From positions 13,551,157 through 13,615,156 of the forward strand of contig NC_040018.1 of NCBI RefSeq assembly GCF_000972845.2: a DNA stretch of 64,000 bases, written 5' to 3'. Shown here in pieces: positions 10,550 through 24,604 of this stretch; position 1 is the stretch's first letter; each line of letters opens with the position of its first letter. This stretch comes from Larimichthys crocea. Lineage: Eukaryota; Chordata; Actinopteri; Sciaenidae. The translations under genes and the position numbers were made by a program. The notes beneath the pieces are model-generated. The model was not told where the DNA came from and made no database searches. It was given only the letters and a program-made list of their open reading frames with translations.

Positions 10550-13500
10550 AGTATGTAGCAGTGGCCACAAGCTATTGACCGACTGTTTTAGCAAAAAACA
10601 TTAGGGCGATCTGGGTTACAACTACCAGTATATAACTCCAAATTGTACCCATAAACTGCAGTAGCTGCCATCCATAGAGGTCTCATATTCTAGACACTAC
10701 AACATACTGCAAGTCAATGTAAATGTGGCTTAAAGGGGCATCTTGGTGGCTGAGTTGGTTCTGGAATAGGCTATACAATAAGACTGTGATATGACCCTTG
10801 TTGTATGTCCTCCCTCATTTTTTCTCCAATATTCACATTACTCTACACTGCCAAATGTCTAATACCAAATGATGAACCTTTAGTAATAAAAAGAACAACA
10901 AAAAAAACCCCACTGCCATCTTCTTCAATCAATCTGTCTTTGAGCTCATCTTTATTGCTGTACTTACATACCAGGAGCTTCACTCTCAAAAGCTTGTAGT
11001 AAAATCTCTCACCTGATACACTTCTCAACAACCTTGGGGTTACGGACAGCCACAAAACACCAGAACCTACGCCTTTATAAAATTTCACCTAACACCAGCA
11101 AGAATAATCAGCAAACTATTTAACTGAGGTTGCTGAATATTAGCATTCTGGGAGGCTATTAAAAATGTCCTTGTAATGCGGACTTCAGAAGTTTTGTGAG
11201 GATGTGAGGAAGAGAGGCGGCGAGTCCTTGATTGATAGCCAAGGATGAGTGATGAGAGCTGTGAGCTGCAATAATATCCTTCAGAGCCAGGCACGCTGCA
11301 GGAGCCAACCACAGCATTGTAAACATTTCACTGCATCCCAACATGCTTTACTGCCTCTAAAGGAAAGGAGATGTACATTTAATACCAAAGCAAGATGCTG
11401 CCAAGGCTCATTACCATTGCAACAACACATCTCCATATTGGCACACTCAGGCACAAACTTTAGATGGGCCTTAATATCCCAGGTTATCATATGCACACAG
11501 ACTTACCCCGTGTATGATGGGCAAACATGCACACACACATAGTGCATCTTAGCCATTTGAAAAATTAAATGCATGTCATGTGATAAGTATCAAGCCCTCT
11601 AAAAACAGGATCAACTATTCCCTGAGATCTGTCCATGAAGTTTTACTTCATAGCTGTTGTGTCTTCTGTTAATGTTGTTACAACACCACAATTTTAAACT
11701 ACAATACAATGCAAGTAAAACAATGATAGTGCATCTTTCACTCTTTACTGATACAGAAAGATTCATTAAACACACTGAGGGCCAGTTGCAATGATAACTG
11801 GGGTGGATTTTATATTTTATTTAAATAAATTACCCTATTTATGGTAGATGTACTGCAGACTACGTCCTCAGGACACCCTATGACATGGTTATTTGTTACT
11901 GTTTGCTCGGTAAGTTCATGTTGGAAAGTCAGTTCTAGTATTTAATGTAAGATTATGCAACAATTTGCCATTAAAATAACGTAAACATAACAGATTCACA
12001 ATCATTTTGATGCTACACTGACTAGTAAATGTTGCTTCTGTCAGTCTCATTTTGCTCCCTGAATGCCAGCTCTTGCACTATGTAACTTGAGCAGTCGACT
12101 TGTTGTTAGGTCTGATCTCCAGCAAGTAAGTGTGTATAGCCTTACAGCACTAAGTCACAGGCCAATAACTGTGTCACTGACTTTGGTGACTCATTTTGGA
12201 TCTGGACATATCATTTGGAGAAAAAGTTTTCTGGTTTTCCCTCTAATGTCCTCTAGCTGCTTTGCCTCAACTCTGATTTATAAAGATTTCTGATTAACAG
12301 AAACAGCTTGTTGCTAAAATAACTCCAACAGTAGCTGCCAATTACTAGTTAGCCTTGATTTTAAGCTTGGACCATGAGGGAGTGTTTACACTGCTAGCAC
12401 AGGAACCTATGTATGTATTCTGCTGAGGGGTCACTGTACTGCATATATAATCAGATCTATTCTGGCTAGTAAAATTCTAGTAAAACTCTTTTGACATGTC
12501 TGTTTGTGATGTTAAGAACAATGTAGGACCTTTAGCTGTCTCTATACATGACATTTCCAGGACTGGCCCATGAACCAACAGGAAAAGCACAGGTAATGAC
12601 GTTAGCTTCTTGGCTAATGCTACCTTAGTCTTAGTCTGTCTTGGCTTTTTCCACACAGCAGATCACAGCAAATCCACAGCGAACACAGTTCTCGCTCAAC
12701 TTTATGCATGTCACTTTGAGTTATGTGTCATGAGTTATGGTTAAATCTAAGCAGTCTTTCAAACAGGCTGCCATAATGAAGAGTATGTGCTAGCACGTTA
12801 AGGACCATTTCAGATGTTCAAAGAATGATGAGCAAACCAAAATATTATTTCTTTCGGTATGAGAGTCTCTCGCGCCAATACGCTTCAGTGACACATGCTA
12901 TCACAATAGCCTATCTATCTATACCTATCTATACTTGCACATATAGGACATACATTTTAAAACACCAATTTAATAACCAAACCATTTTGGTAGTGCACCA
13001 GTTGTTTTCAATAAACTATCATGGTAGCTTACCCAGTTTAAGAAGGTTAGTCAAGCTCATGAAGTGTCATTTGTCCACTGTACTTAGTCTAGAAAATGCA
13101 GTGCTTGATCTTCATGTGTGCATGTTAGTTAATCCATTGTATTCCATGGTCTGATTGCACAGAAGACATTTTGACTCCCCTAAGTGGAAAGCAGCTATCA
13201 TTAATACAACTGTAAGTTTCCTGCTATGACATGTCAAAATGTCTGCTGTGCAACCAGTCTGTTATCAACAGTTATTTTATTATTTATTTTACATGTTATT
13301 TTATTATTTTTTGACAACATGCCAGTATTTCAGCACCTTACCATAAGAATTATGACCAATGAACTACAGTTAACAAGATAAATGACACAAATGGTATTTT
13401 CTGGTTTCTTCCCCGCTGTACTGAAAATATATACACACCGACCCGTGTCCTTGTGGACCCTAACCCTAACATTTTTTGAACTGGTCTGGAATCCAGATCC

Positions 13501-15115
13501 ACTGCAATCAGTAGAGGTCAGTCCTAGTCATGAAGCCACTATTTTCCCTAAAACATGTAATATTAAATTCACAAAAACAATAAGTGACCAGCATTAACAT
13601 GCCTCTACAATAAGCGTTTGTTATTGCAAGATTTTTTTAACTATTATTGAGTCTAGCTATAAAAAGCTTGTTTGAGGTCTGAAGTCTTTCAGTAAGACTT
13701 TAACATTAGTAACTTTAGCCAGTAATAAGGTCCATAGTAAAATTCTTAGACACAGTTAGTATCTACAATCAGGAGCCAAACTGTGCTGGAGTGAAGCACT
13801 GGACACTTGTTGCCATTTACAGCAATAAGGAACTCTGTAATGAGAGAATGTTGTGCTATTGGCATTGCTCAATGGCTAACCTACTATCCCTGAATTACTT
13901 TGGATCAAGGGACTTGTGGCACGGAGACAGCATGGAACCATCAGGATGAAAAACTACAGCCCAAAAGGCAGGGGCTGGCACTGCGCCTGAACCCTGTGAA
14001 TTGTATGAGAGGTGTATGGACAGACAGAAAGAAAGAAAAGAGACAGAGCAGAGACTGCAGATAAATAGAGAGGAGTGGAGTGAAAGCGAGAGGGAGGGAA
14101 AAGGGGGTAAGGGATGGAGAAGAGAAATTAGGTTGTTATGTATATTGCTGGCAATTCAAACACGCACATTCCATCTGAGATCCCATCAGCTGTCAAATTG
14201 GGAAAGCGATGGGGATGTGAGAGCGGCAAGAATCTCAACAAGGCCTGAACTTGGCGCACCACTGAGACCTAATCAAAACACAATCACGTTCACTGCCAGA
14301 ACAGACGTACACAGGCCCGCACCCATACACTCATTCTCTCCACTCACATTCACACCCAAGCAAACTCCTAGTCACTCCCTCTCTTTTTCACACAAACACT
14401 GTTAAACAAATGTACACATAATCATGCACACACTCACAGAAAAACATTAACTTTCAGTCACACATGGGCAAACACATTCTGTCCCATGCAATCACACTTC
14501 GGCCTGTTTCAAACTATCCACTGCTCCCAGGCAGAGAGATGATGTATAAAACTGCCCAGTTAAATACAGACTCTTATCTCTCGCTATGACCCGTGACTTG
14601 GGTTTATCTCCATTATGCAGTGGTTCATTTCAAAAGCTTCACCTCTGTTGGAGGTTATTGGTATGGAAGACACAGACAGGAACCATGGTTGCATATAGGG
14701 ATCAGCTCAAATGCTTCTCCAACTGAGGTTAGCCTTCCTCCCTAATGCCCTGGCCCCCTGGACGGTCTATCTGCAGCCTTAGTCGAGCCCACAGTCCACT
14801 CACTCAGGTGTGACGGCATCACGGCTGACCAGCTCCGAGGTCAGCATTCTCAACGCTAATCCACACAGATAGGCCAAATGCTGACCACTAGCAAATAATT
14901 GCTTGCAGTTGGTTCTGCCAAAGCCACTCTAATGTGGGAACAGGTGTCTGGATGTAAAAATAGTATTTTTCTTCCCTTGTGATTTGTTCAGTTCTGCTAA
15001 ACTAAGAGATTCTTCTGGGTAGATGTCACTGATAAGATTAGGTCTGTTACGGTTGGTGCAGTATTTGTGATAATGTTCCAGCAACACGAATATTGAATGT
15101 TTATTTTTCTATCCT
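10550..15115. other. Non-coding stretch, no gene seen
   Basis: About 4.5 kb without a supportable gene. The frames present (for example minus 10843-11088, plus 12825-13154, plus 14001-14405) show no domain, and the last is a lysine/arginine- and serine/threonine-rich low-complexity translation. No tandem repeat longer than a few units is present. Confidence 0.6.
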
Positions 15116-15121
15116 ATCCAG

Positions 15122-15256
15122 GAGCCAAAGAATCTTACTGTGTGCCAAGTGCCCAAATATGTCGGCTTCATTGGGGAAGAAGTACTGACTTTGAAGCATT
15201 TTCCTATTTACTACCTTCCATTGAATTTGGCACCCTTTCCTGCGAGAACAAAAGAG
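15122..15256 (+). CDS. Possible internal exon, unidentified
   Basis: A pyrimidine-rich tract ending TTTTTCTATCCTATCCAG precedes the segment, and a perfect vertebrate donor GAG|GTGAGT follows it. The interval is 135 nt, exactly 45 codons. It is open in the frame starting at its first base (EPKNLTVCQVPKYVG... to ...PFPARTKE), which would make it a phase 0-0 exon. One other frame is also open, so reading frame alone does not prove coding. I do not recognise the peptide. No partner exon is visible nearby on this strand. It could be a real exon of a long plus-strand gene, a cryptic exon, or a chance pairing of splice-like words. Confidence 0.3.
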
Positions 15257-18132
15257 GTGAGTTGCTGAGACTCAGCTGTGTCAAGAGCCCTATCAAACAC
15301 TCTTGACTTCAGCTGCAAGAGAGCAGACAATGGAGAAGCACACTAAAGATAAACCGATGACATGATAGTGATGCACAACAAACTCTATAATACAGAAACC
15401 TCATAAATAAAACAGAATACAGTATGCCCTTAAAAAAAAAGAAAGCAAGCAAATGCCTCTTCCTCTCAAAATGATTTACATTGCTGTAATATTGATAAGT
15501 GGATCTGTCAGATAGTTCAGAAAAGTCAACCCAGTTACATTGAAAACAGACATCTTGTGGGAGGTTTGTGTAGAGTGTTAGGAGTTTGGCACTCTTGCAG
15601 ATGGATTACATATCAATGAGACACACTTTAAGACACCACTGGAAATCTTTGCCAATAAAACCAGGGTTAGAGCTACAATGTAAAGCACTAGTCCATTTAT
15701 TAACACTGTGTTCACTGGGCAAGCAAAGGTCAACTAAATGTATAGACTTCTTATCAACATTACTAACAGGTTGTCAGTATGACGGGCTTCTAGAACAGGC
15801 AGTCTGCCAAGTTAAGAGACTGATCTCTGTACTTCCTTCCCGGCGAGAGTCATTCTTAAGCAAAGGATGAATTCTGGAATCACCCATAGGCTTTCAGGGG
15901 TCCTGTGGGGCCAAAGAGCAGACTGGTGACACAAGGGAATGAGAGGAAGAAGAAATGAAGAATATTTTGTCCAGAGAAAAGAACAGTGAATCTTTAGCAC
16001 ATACACACTTAGCTGTCCTTTTGAAAAGGATTATGGGGTTTAGGTGCTATAGTGGTGCTGCAGATGTGCGACTTCACAGACAGAGGCCCAAAGCTCGGTA
16101 TCAACTTAACACTGACACACCGCACCACGGCTTCAGAGATTACAGGGGGTGAGCTGTGCCATTTCTGACACAAAGTGCAGTGTTGCAGACTTTAACACCT
16201 CTCTTTCTCTTCATTTATTTTCCTCTCATCTACTCTTGTCTCCTTTGCAGTCTCTTTCTGCCAAGTGGCACAGAGGAGAAAGAGCCCAGTGTCTGTGTCT
16301 GCTTACTGGGGCAAGTGAACATTTGAAATGACAGAAGGTGACGTTGGCTTGAGTGCTGGAGAAGATGCCTCAGAGCAGAAGTGAAGGACCATTAGGGAGA
16401 CGGTGATAAGATGCATGCATGTAGACAGGGCTACAGAGTGTTCACCTTGAATAGTCTGGTGTCATCTGCTGATGAGGGCTATCACACAGTGAGAGCACAG
16501 CATCAAACTCCAATCAAACTCCATCGCACCTGACAGCAAAATCAAACCGATGCCTACCAATACGCAGAAAGGTGCTGTGACCTCCACACCCCGTTATTAT
16601 TCATGCACAGTGACTAGCTATTACTTTGATGCCTTCTCACTTCGGTTGGCATTCCTGTATTGGTCACCTAAGCAAAAAGCTTTCAAGAGCTACAGTGACA
16701 CTGATGAACTGAAGGCTTCTTGTCAAAGAAAACACTTTTGGTAAAGACAAAGCATGAGAGACAAGGCATAAAGTGATATACAATACTATAATAAGGTGTG
16801 TACTGTGTATGTACTAAAAAATTAGAAAATACAGTATGAACTGTATGAACACAAAGAAACAGTTGGTTAAAGAATTGCTTCACTACAGCTGTTTATAACT
16901 TAATATCATGTCTACTGTGTGTGTATGTGTTTGGCTATAGCTTCTGGAATAAAAGTGATTGAGGTGAAATATTGCACAAGCATGTTCCTTTCTTAGGAAG
17001 TTAACCTTGGGCATGTGTAACCTTGTTAGCCACGCCAGTGCAGGGATAAAGAATCAGGCAGCAAATGGCCTTAGTTTGTCCCTCATGGATCAAACACATA
17101 CACACATACACATTAGCACACACTCTCTCTCTTTCCTGCATCTTGTCTCTTTCTACCAGTGTTTGCAGAGTTGGAAATTTCCTAAATAATTTATGCTGTT
17201 AATAACCAGCTCCGTCCCTGTGGTACAGAGCAGTCCTGTTCAAACATAGCTGTGCATGTGTGTCACTGTGTGTGTGTGTGTCTGCACACCATCGTGAAAA
17301 TGGGACAGTGTTTGAACAGCGAGGTGAAGGTGTACGTATGAATGTGTATGTGATTGCAGTGTGAGTTATCACAGACTAGGCAGAATTGACTGATGTGATA
17401 GTTGAGGGTGGTTATAGGATGGGCTCCTATGTCAACACTGGGGAAACCACAGATTTCTTCCAACAGTGTAGGAGCTGAAGGTCACACACTGAACTATCCT
17501 AGTAAGCACAAGGTAGAGGAAACATTGAAGCACATTGTAACTGAATGTTAATCTAATTGTACTGTACTACAACAAAATAACTACTGTATAGGTGCAATCA
17601 TGCACACAAACACACACAGAGACCCTAGCCTAACTATATACACACAAAAACACATGGTCTAGCAGTAAAAAGCAAATGAAAGAGGAGAAAACACAAATTT
17701 ATGGTGCAATCCACCATAAAAACCATTCTCAGAAAATAGTCCTAATAAGAAAGTTATTTAATGAGTGTCTCATCATCAACACCAGATGACAATCTCTTCT
17801 CTTTGTTACTTTGTTAGAGTCTGTCTGCCTCAGCTTACCATTTTTTCAGCCTGTCTATCTGTCTGTTTTTCAAGATGGGAGGTGCAAGAAAGAGGCGGGG
17901 CATACTCTCAGCAAGGATGACCTTGGCAAAAGTCTGATGATTTGAAGCGAGCGGCAATATCAATAATAATGGAGAAATTAATAAGCTGGTGCATTGGCCT
18001 GAGGGTTAGACTATGGGGGGTTGAGGTGGTGAGGGGACCGTTTCAGGCTGTAATCGTCAGGTTTGGGGGCGGGGGGGTGGTTGATGGCGACGCGCATGGC
18101 TGGAGGATGGCAGGAAGGAGAGAAGGGAGAAA

Positions 18133-18157
18133 GGGTGGGTGTGAGGGGGGTTTAGGG
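18133..18157 (+). other. G-quadruplex-capable motif
   Basis: Four G-runs of at least three occur with loops of 1, 5 and 4 nt (GGGTGGGTGTGAGGGGGG then TTTAGGG). A further run, GGGGGCGGGGGGG, lies about 70 bp upstream near 18065. This fits the standard intramolecular quadruplex pattern on the plus strand. Whether it forms or matters in the cell is not shown. Confidence 0.55.
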
Positions 18158-21100
18158 TGGTGTGGAAAAGGCACGATTTCCTTAGCAGCAGTGTGGTGCT
18201 GCAGTCCATGCTGTCACACGTCAAAGAGGGAGCAAATCAAAGGCAGCTCTTTTGATGAATATAAAACAGAGAGTCCTGCTGAGAAGCACTCTCCCTCCCT
18301 CCCTCCCTTTCTAATCACAGAGCCGCAGAGGCGGCGGGCTGCACCAATCCCCCCAGCCCAGCACAAAATGAAAGGAGAGCAGAAACAAGGAGAAGGGGAC
18401 AGAGAGCACACACGATCACAACAAAGGCTGCTTTATAATAGCAATAAACATTTGTCCTCTCGAGACATCTGCACAGAATGATGGGTGCGGTGTGGCAAGA
18501 TGTGAGAGAAGATGGAATGGCATCAACACATTTTTACCCCCCACCCAAGCCTGAAAAAAAGGTTCAGCTCCTATCTCTATAGTAAGTATGGCACATGCAT
18601 TTTGCCTGCAAACAAGAAACAGTCCTCTACTCTACCACACACTGAAGCATGTTGCCTAGCTTGCAGGGTTGTGATAAAATATCTAATATTTCCCTCGAGA
18701 TGCACAAAAACAGCATTACCTTATGGACATAAGTCTAATTAAACCCATGCCTCGGAGAAGCTGAAGTGCTGACTGTGCTTCTGTGAATTCATAACATCCC
18801 CTTTTCCCAACTCTGAAATGCTATTCAGGTAAGACTATCACACGGTGCCATTTGCTTGTTCTCTTTTACAGACTGAAACAAAGACACAGATGCTTTTAAC
18901 AAGGATTATACATGTGTTGTCAGTATATCTGAAAAAATAAATCTGTATTAAGAGTGAAGTCCAATAACAAACCCTTTGACATGGGATTTAATGTGATATA
19001 GAGCACATCTCTCCCTCTTTGTCGTTGTTACCCAAAAGTTTCCAGGCAGCAGGCCAACACAATCCAACCTCTTTTACATCCTTCACTTCTTTATTTATCT
19101 TAGAAGCTTTTATTTCTAATACTAAATTCTGATTTTTTTTTACAGTCTTTATCTACCCCCCTTGCTTTAGCTGCAACTCCCAAGGCCTTAAAATCTTTAA
19201 TGAGGTACAATAAAAACATGTCAAAAATCACCAAAATAAATTCTCTTTCTTTATTTCCAACGATTCCATTAATCATTGCCAAATTACTCTGGCTGAAGGT
19301 TATACTTGCTGGTTATACCATTTACATGACCAGAAAAGTAGGAAAAAACATTGGATCAGTCACTACAACCCACATGACAATGACTAGGGCACCACAGCAG
19401 TGCTACCTTGAGTCCAGTCCTAACAGCATTGTCATCACTGTATTCAACCAGAGCTCAGCTGCTGCAGCACTGCCTGGCCTCTCCTCCCCTGGGCAGTGCT
19501 CCTCTACTGCTCCCCAGGCAACATTTGTGTGTGACACCAAAGCCCACTCCCACCCAAGAAAGTGACACATGCATGGGTGTCGCTGCCGTTTCACCTCCTG
19601 CCTGCTGAAGTATGAGGCAATTTCCTACGAGTGGTGCATGGTGAGAGAGAGCGGGAGACTCGGCACAGCCCAGCTCTGCTGCTCTCTTTGATACTGTCAA
19701 GGAAGAGTAATGGCTCTCTGCAGCAACAGCCACCACCAAACTAATGTAGTGTGACTTTGGTTCTCCTTTCCAATGCATTACCACCATAGTGAGTAAGAAG
19801 GGGATGGCAAGAAGACAGCCAAACTGTGAAGAATGTGGGAGGAAGGATAAGTCTACACAAGGAAAGACAGAATTCTTCACAGTTGGCATTCAATTTCATT
19901 AACTTCCAAATAAACGGAGACATGACAGGGATGTTCCTGTAATCGGAAGACATTTGTGCAGTTGCCCAACTCTTACCAACCATACAGGATGCTACTGAGA
20001 CTGTCGGCCTACCAGGAAATGCTGCATAAGCAAAAGCCAGCACAGCTCTAACTAATCTTTACAATGATTTCAAGGTCACAGTGCTTTAGTACACACAGAG
20101 AGAGCAGCTTATCACTGGAAGGACCTCATCTAATTGGGCAATGCACTATCTCAGCAGCTATTACAGTCTTGTTCATTGTGCCTGACCTTGCAAATTTAAT
20201 AAGCATAGAATAAAAAGTTGTCTCATCATTTTTGCACTTTTTTTTGCACAATTTCCATATTAAAAAAGCAAAGAAAGCTGCTGTATTTGCAGACCTGCAT
20301 ACCTCTCTGGTTGAACTCTTGCCCTTATTTCAGTTACAGATGTAATTGCAATCAAACCCATCTAGAAATTATACTGTAATTATGCAGAATTAGAAGCTGA
20401 TTCAAATTGCACAACATTACAATTCATTAGAGATAATTGAATGCCATGGTCTTTAGGCCGACTGCCAGTTGTGTGGAGATGTCAAGAGATAGTGGTTCTT
20501 CTGTGAAGCCTAAGGGCTTGTGGTTGTTATAGAAGGACACACTGCCATTCTACTTGGCGTTGGCTCCCACAATGAGTCTAACATGTGGCATCATTAAAAA
20601 CCCATTTAACAGACAGGCCCAACAAGCCCCAACACTGAGCCAGAGCAATTACATCTGTGGCCAGTAACAACATAACTGTGTGACTTAGGCATAAAAGCAT
20701 GGACAAAGTGATCATGAACAGTTTAAGAAACTTGTGCGCCACACATATTGATTCATTAAATTATTGCACAGCCTAGCTTACAGTTTTTTATCTTTATGTG
20801 TATATTTGTTGGGAAATGAGTTTCCAGTCAGCATACAGTAATAATCGTCCTACAGAAAGCATATTAGACAGAAGTAATGTATGTGAGTTATCTCAGGAAA
20901 TAAAACTAAATTAAAGAAAAGACCAATTTAGAAATACATCAAAATTACAATTAAATGTTCAAGATATTTTTTGGCCTTCTTGGGGCGTTATTTGAACATG
21001 AACAAAGAGAGGCTTCAGCTATATTCTATACTGTATATAGTACTTCGATAATAAATAATCATCATAGCAGTAAATATAACACACATAGGAGCTTTCTACT

Positions 21101-21698
21101 AACACACAATCTCAGAGGTTAGAGTGTTTTTCCACAAACAGAATGATTGGACGTGAGTTTGTCTCTGAGTCACAGTTTTTTTCTTAATGCTGTCCATGGT
21201 GCTGAATACATTTCAAAGTAACCTCGTATATTTCATCTGTAAGCCATGTTGTATTTTAAAAGCTACTACACTAAGAAGAAATGAAGCAAATGACACAATA
21301 GAAGTCATGTTGATCTGCTTTCAATGTAGTGAATCCCCAAAACCCTCAGGTGGTCATTTGAGCTTTTGTGTTTTTCCACAAATTGTAGTATTAACTCATA
21401 TTTGATGTTAGATAGATATAATTATGGTTATACATGTATGTTGAAAATGTTAATTAGAATATTATATTGGACCTGAACAAACAGTTAACTGTTGTCTTTT
21501 TGACTCACAAGTCACGAACATTTATTATTTCAAAGCCATATTTCCCCTCTTTGGCTTAGGACAGGCGGTTTTGAGTACTGTTCCAGTTCTATTTGAATGA
21601 AAAAGAAAGTTAAAAAGGTCCACATCTTGGCCTGTTAAATGTTCTTCTTCTACCACAACACCAAATTCCTTGCTAAGAATAACATTTTAAAGTTTGGG

Positions 21699-21715
21699 TT
21701 TTTTTTTTTTTTTTT
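21699..21715. repeat. Poly-T run
   Basis: About 17 consecutive T. It could be the reverse-complement tail of an old retroposed sequence, but no repeat body is recognisable beside it. Confidence 0.8.
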
Positions 21716-22239
21716 GCTTACATGCCAATGTAGCCTCGCCTTCAAAATCCACATGAACCATTCTTCACAACAAGTATAAATTAAATCCACTGCACAGCAC
21801 TTAGTTATAAAGAAAATGTGTCTTTTTCAAGACTTGTTGGCCTGTTACTCCAGTTATTTCCCTCTAAAACAGTGGTGAGTAACACCAGGAGCAAATGCCA
21901 AGAGTTGAGTTTTCATTAAAACGCAATCATGACTGGTGTGTTAACTGCATGCCAAATGAATCCAAGCACACCAGGCCAAATTACAAATCTCCTAAATTAC
22001 CATATGACCGGTTGCTGACAAAGAACATAGCATTTAAAAGGATATTTTTAAAAACGAAGCCTGACACAGTTTTCACTCTGTGTAACACACCGTGCCTGCT
22101 TTATATCACTTCAGGCAAACTTCACAGAGCACAAAACAGCATCTGTTTAACCCAAAAACTCTCTTTAAAGTTTACATTATATCATTTTCATATTAATATA
22201 CTATATTCTAAAATTTAACTAATGAACCCCTTTTTTTCT

Positions 22240-22313
22240 GGCTTCAGTCATTATCAGGATAGTCTTTAAAATCACTATTGATCAATATGAATATGGCCAT
22301 ATCGTCCATCCCT
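22240..22313. mobile_element. Possible hAT-type right end
   Basis: The segment contains ATCAATATGAATATGGCC and finishes ATATCGTCCATCCCTA. This is similar in style to fish hAT ends rich in GATAT words that finish in CCCTA. No matching inverted end was found nearby, so the call is weak. Confidence 0.3.
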
Positions 22314-23234
22314 ATGTACTTAACTGAGATACATGAATGTATATATGATTAAGAATCCAATTGCCAACACCTTTCTAAAACAAGGTACTGTCCATTATCA
22401 CTGTGGTGTCTTTGCTGTATATTTATAACTGCAGCATAGTTCTGTGACATATAATCTCTAAAAACTTTGGTTTCAACAATCCATGTGGAGAGCAAAAGAA
22501 ACATCTGTAATCTCTGAACCCAGCAACAATGATTCAGCTTTTATTAACCTTACTAACTTTTTTAGAAAGTTATCTGCATTCATATGACAGAGATTAACAG
22601 GATTGTGACATTCCCGCCTATGAAGTTGCAGAGGCAGTCTTGGGTTGTCTGTTATCTGTTTTCCGGATATCCCCGGACTACAATGGAAGCCCAGAAACAT
22701 TGGCCTTTGCCCCCAAAGACTAAATCATCACCAGGCAATGGCTGAGATTGTGTTAACATATAAATGAAATGATAATGAAGTTTTGTTGTTAGCTAGAAAT
22801 GTCATATGTGTTGTTCATGTCACACACATTGTGTGTCAGATGGATATACAGTGTGATGTTTTACTGGTTTATCAAGACCTAATAATCTAGTTTACTGTAT
22901 GAGTATCTGTTGAAAGACATGACAACTTGTCTATACACATGGATACATCCTGAATGATTACATAGGCTGAACTGATTGAAATCAATGTGGAGAGGAGAGA
23001 AAGAGACATATAGAGGCAGAGAGAAATAGAAATAGAATGCAAAAGTAAGGTGGATGAGGGAAGTCTAACAAGGCAGGGGTTGTCTGGAGCCTGTGGCCTG
23101 GGGCAGTGCATGGAGAGAGATGAGCTGGTGTGCACACTGCAGGGTATTGTCTGAGAATGGTTGGGCTCCTATAACAACTACTGAGGCTAGGTTTGTAGCA
23201 CAGTGGGTCACAACCTACTAGTGTCTGGCATGTT

Positions 23235-23235
<1 letters not shown>

Positions 23236-23278
<43 letters not shown>
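23236..23278. repeat. (GT)n microsatellite, about 21 units
   Basis: A long pure GT tract, likely polymorphic in length. Alternating purine-pyrimidine DNA of this length can adopt Z-form. Confidence 0.95.
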
Positions 23279-23280
<2 letters not shown>

Positions 23281-24604
23281 ATGCATTTCAAAAAAATACT
23301 GACGAAATGCAAGACAGCAGATAGAGAAATGAAACAAAGGAACGTCTAACAGAATAAATAAAACAGACCTAAGGTTTTGAATGAAACATTTACTAACACA
23401 CCTTTGCCAGTGCTGGGTGCGTGTGTTCCTAAGATCCCTTCACTATGAACTATGGGGTAGATGTCTTCAGCTAAAGGCAGCCCTCCCAGTATCTTCAAAC
23501 AGGCTCTTTGAACACATAGTACAGTTTTCCCATATGAAGACAATCTCTGTGTCTGCCCTTTGCCAAGGCCTCCCACCCACACTTTATTTGTTCATTGTTG
23601 ACTTATGCGCACTGTGACCTGGCCGCATGTATACCTGTGCTTCTCTTTATCTCCAACCTCCCTGAGGATAGCTTAGTAAAGCCCTGCTTTCACTGTACAA
23701 TATCCAAATTTGAGGGGGTTTGTGTTTCTTAAGGGGCTATTATACTATGTTCATTATTTCTGACCTGATACTAGCCACAGCAGGCCCAGCACACTGCTTG
23801 AACTGGGTGTTCTAGTTCTTCCTAAACCTTAGCATTAAGTAGCCTCTTTGATCTCTCTCCACTTTGACAAAGCAGCACCACCAGGCCTCCTAAATGAACC
23901 ACTCAGAACTCAAGCAGCAGGCAACAACATCAAGTAGAGCTGGGGAGAAAATATGCAGATCCACAAGGAACACACCAGAAAAAAAGAAGAAAAGATGAGA
24001 ATACAGGGTCCTCAGTATAATTAACTACAATGGGCTGGAGGCAGATGTGTGACTCCAAAACATAAAAGAAAAGATTACTGCCAGTATTTTTCACAAATTG
24101 CTCTGAAAATTAGGAGTTTACTCAATAGACGCAGAACATTTCATCTGTTAAAGGTTATTTGTTATCTCCAGGCACCCAGAAAGTACTTCAATTGTCTTGA
24201 TCTTCACAGGTTTCAGTCCCAATCATTAGCATGCTAATCACAGATGGTTTTCCAGAACTACAATGAAGAAAGAAGCTCATGTAGAGAGCCTTTGTCATTG
24301 CAGGGTCCTGAAAGATCTCTCTCGACTGTATGTGAGAAAAATAAGCTTTTTGAACTAAATTACAATACATTTTCTTAATAACAAAAAGCATCTTGAAGTA
24401 GTGCAGGTGCTCCCTGAACTCACATAGGAGAAGCAAGCCCAAAGGCCTTTTTGATGCCATAATTCATCACAGGCACCTTTTAATAAGACCTCCAATTACA
24501 GACATGGGGTTGAATTTAGCCAGCACTTTTGCAGCACAACATTGCCTTTGTCTTTCCAGGCTCGAACCAATAAAGCAGGTAAAACAGATAACTTCTGATA
24601 ACTT

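Larger units (their letters stand above)
15260..24595. other. Non-coding stretch, no gene seen
   Basis: Over 9 kb without a supportable gene. It holds a G-rich block near 18.0-18.2 kb, a poly-T run near 21.7 kb, a possible hAT end near 22.3 kb and a long (GT)n tract at 23.24 kb, listed separately. The 179-codon frame at 17942-18481 is the longest in the window but is glycine/arginine-rich low complexity. The rest shows nothing I can name. Confidence 0.6.

Noticed and set aside
13458..13470. CCCTAACCCTAAC, like the vertebrate telomere repeat.
   Set aside because: Only two units. Far too short for an interstitial telomere array.
14001..14405. A 134-codon plus-strand frame.
   Set aside because: Lys/Arg/Glu-rich then Ser/Thr/His-rich low-complexity translation of purine-rich and CA-rich DNA.
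16149..16331. A strong acceptor (TCTCCTTTGCAG, ending about 16250) followed by an open frame.
   Set aside because: The frame ends at a stop within about 80 nt, no good donor follows, and the peptide is not recognisable.
17942..18481. The 179-codon frame, longest in the window.
   Set aside because: The translation is Gly/Arg/Val-rich low complexity through the G-rich block, with no domain, no splice context and no codon-like pattern. A chance frame in stop-poor, G-rich DNA.
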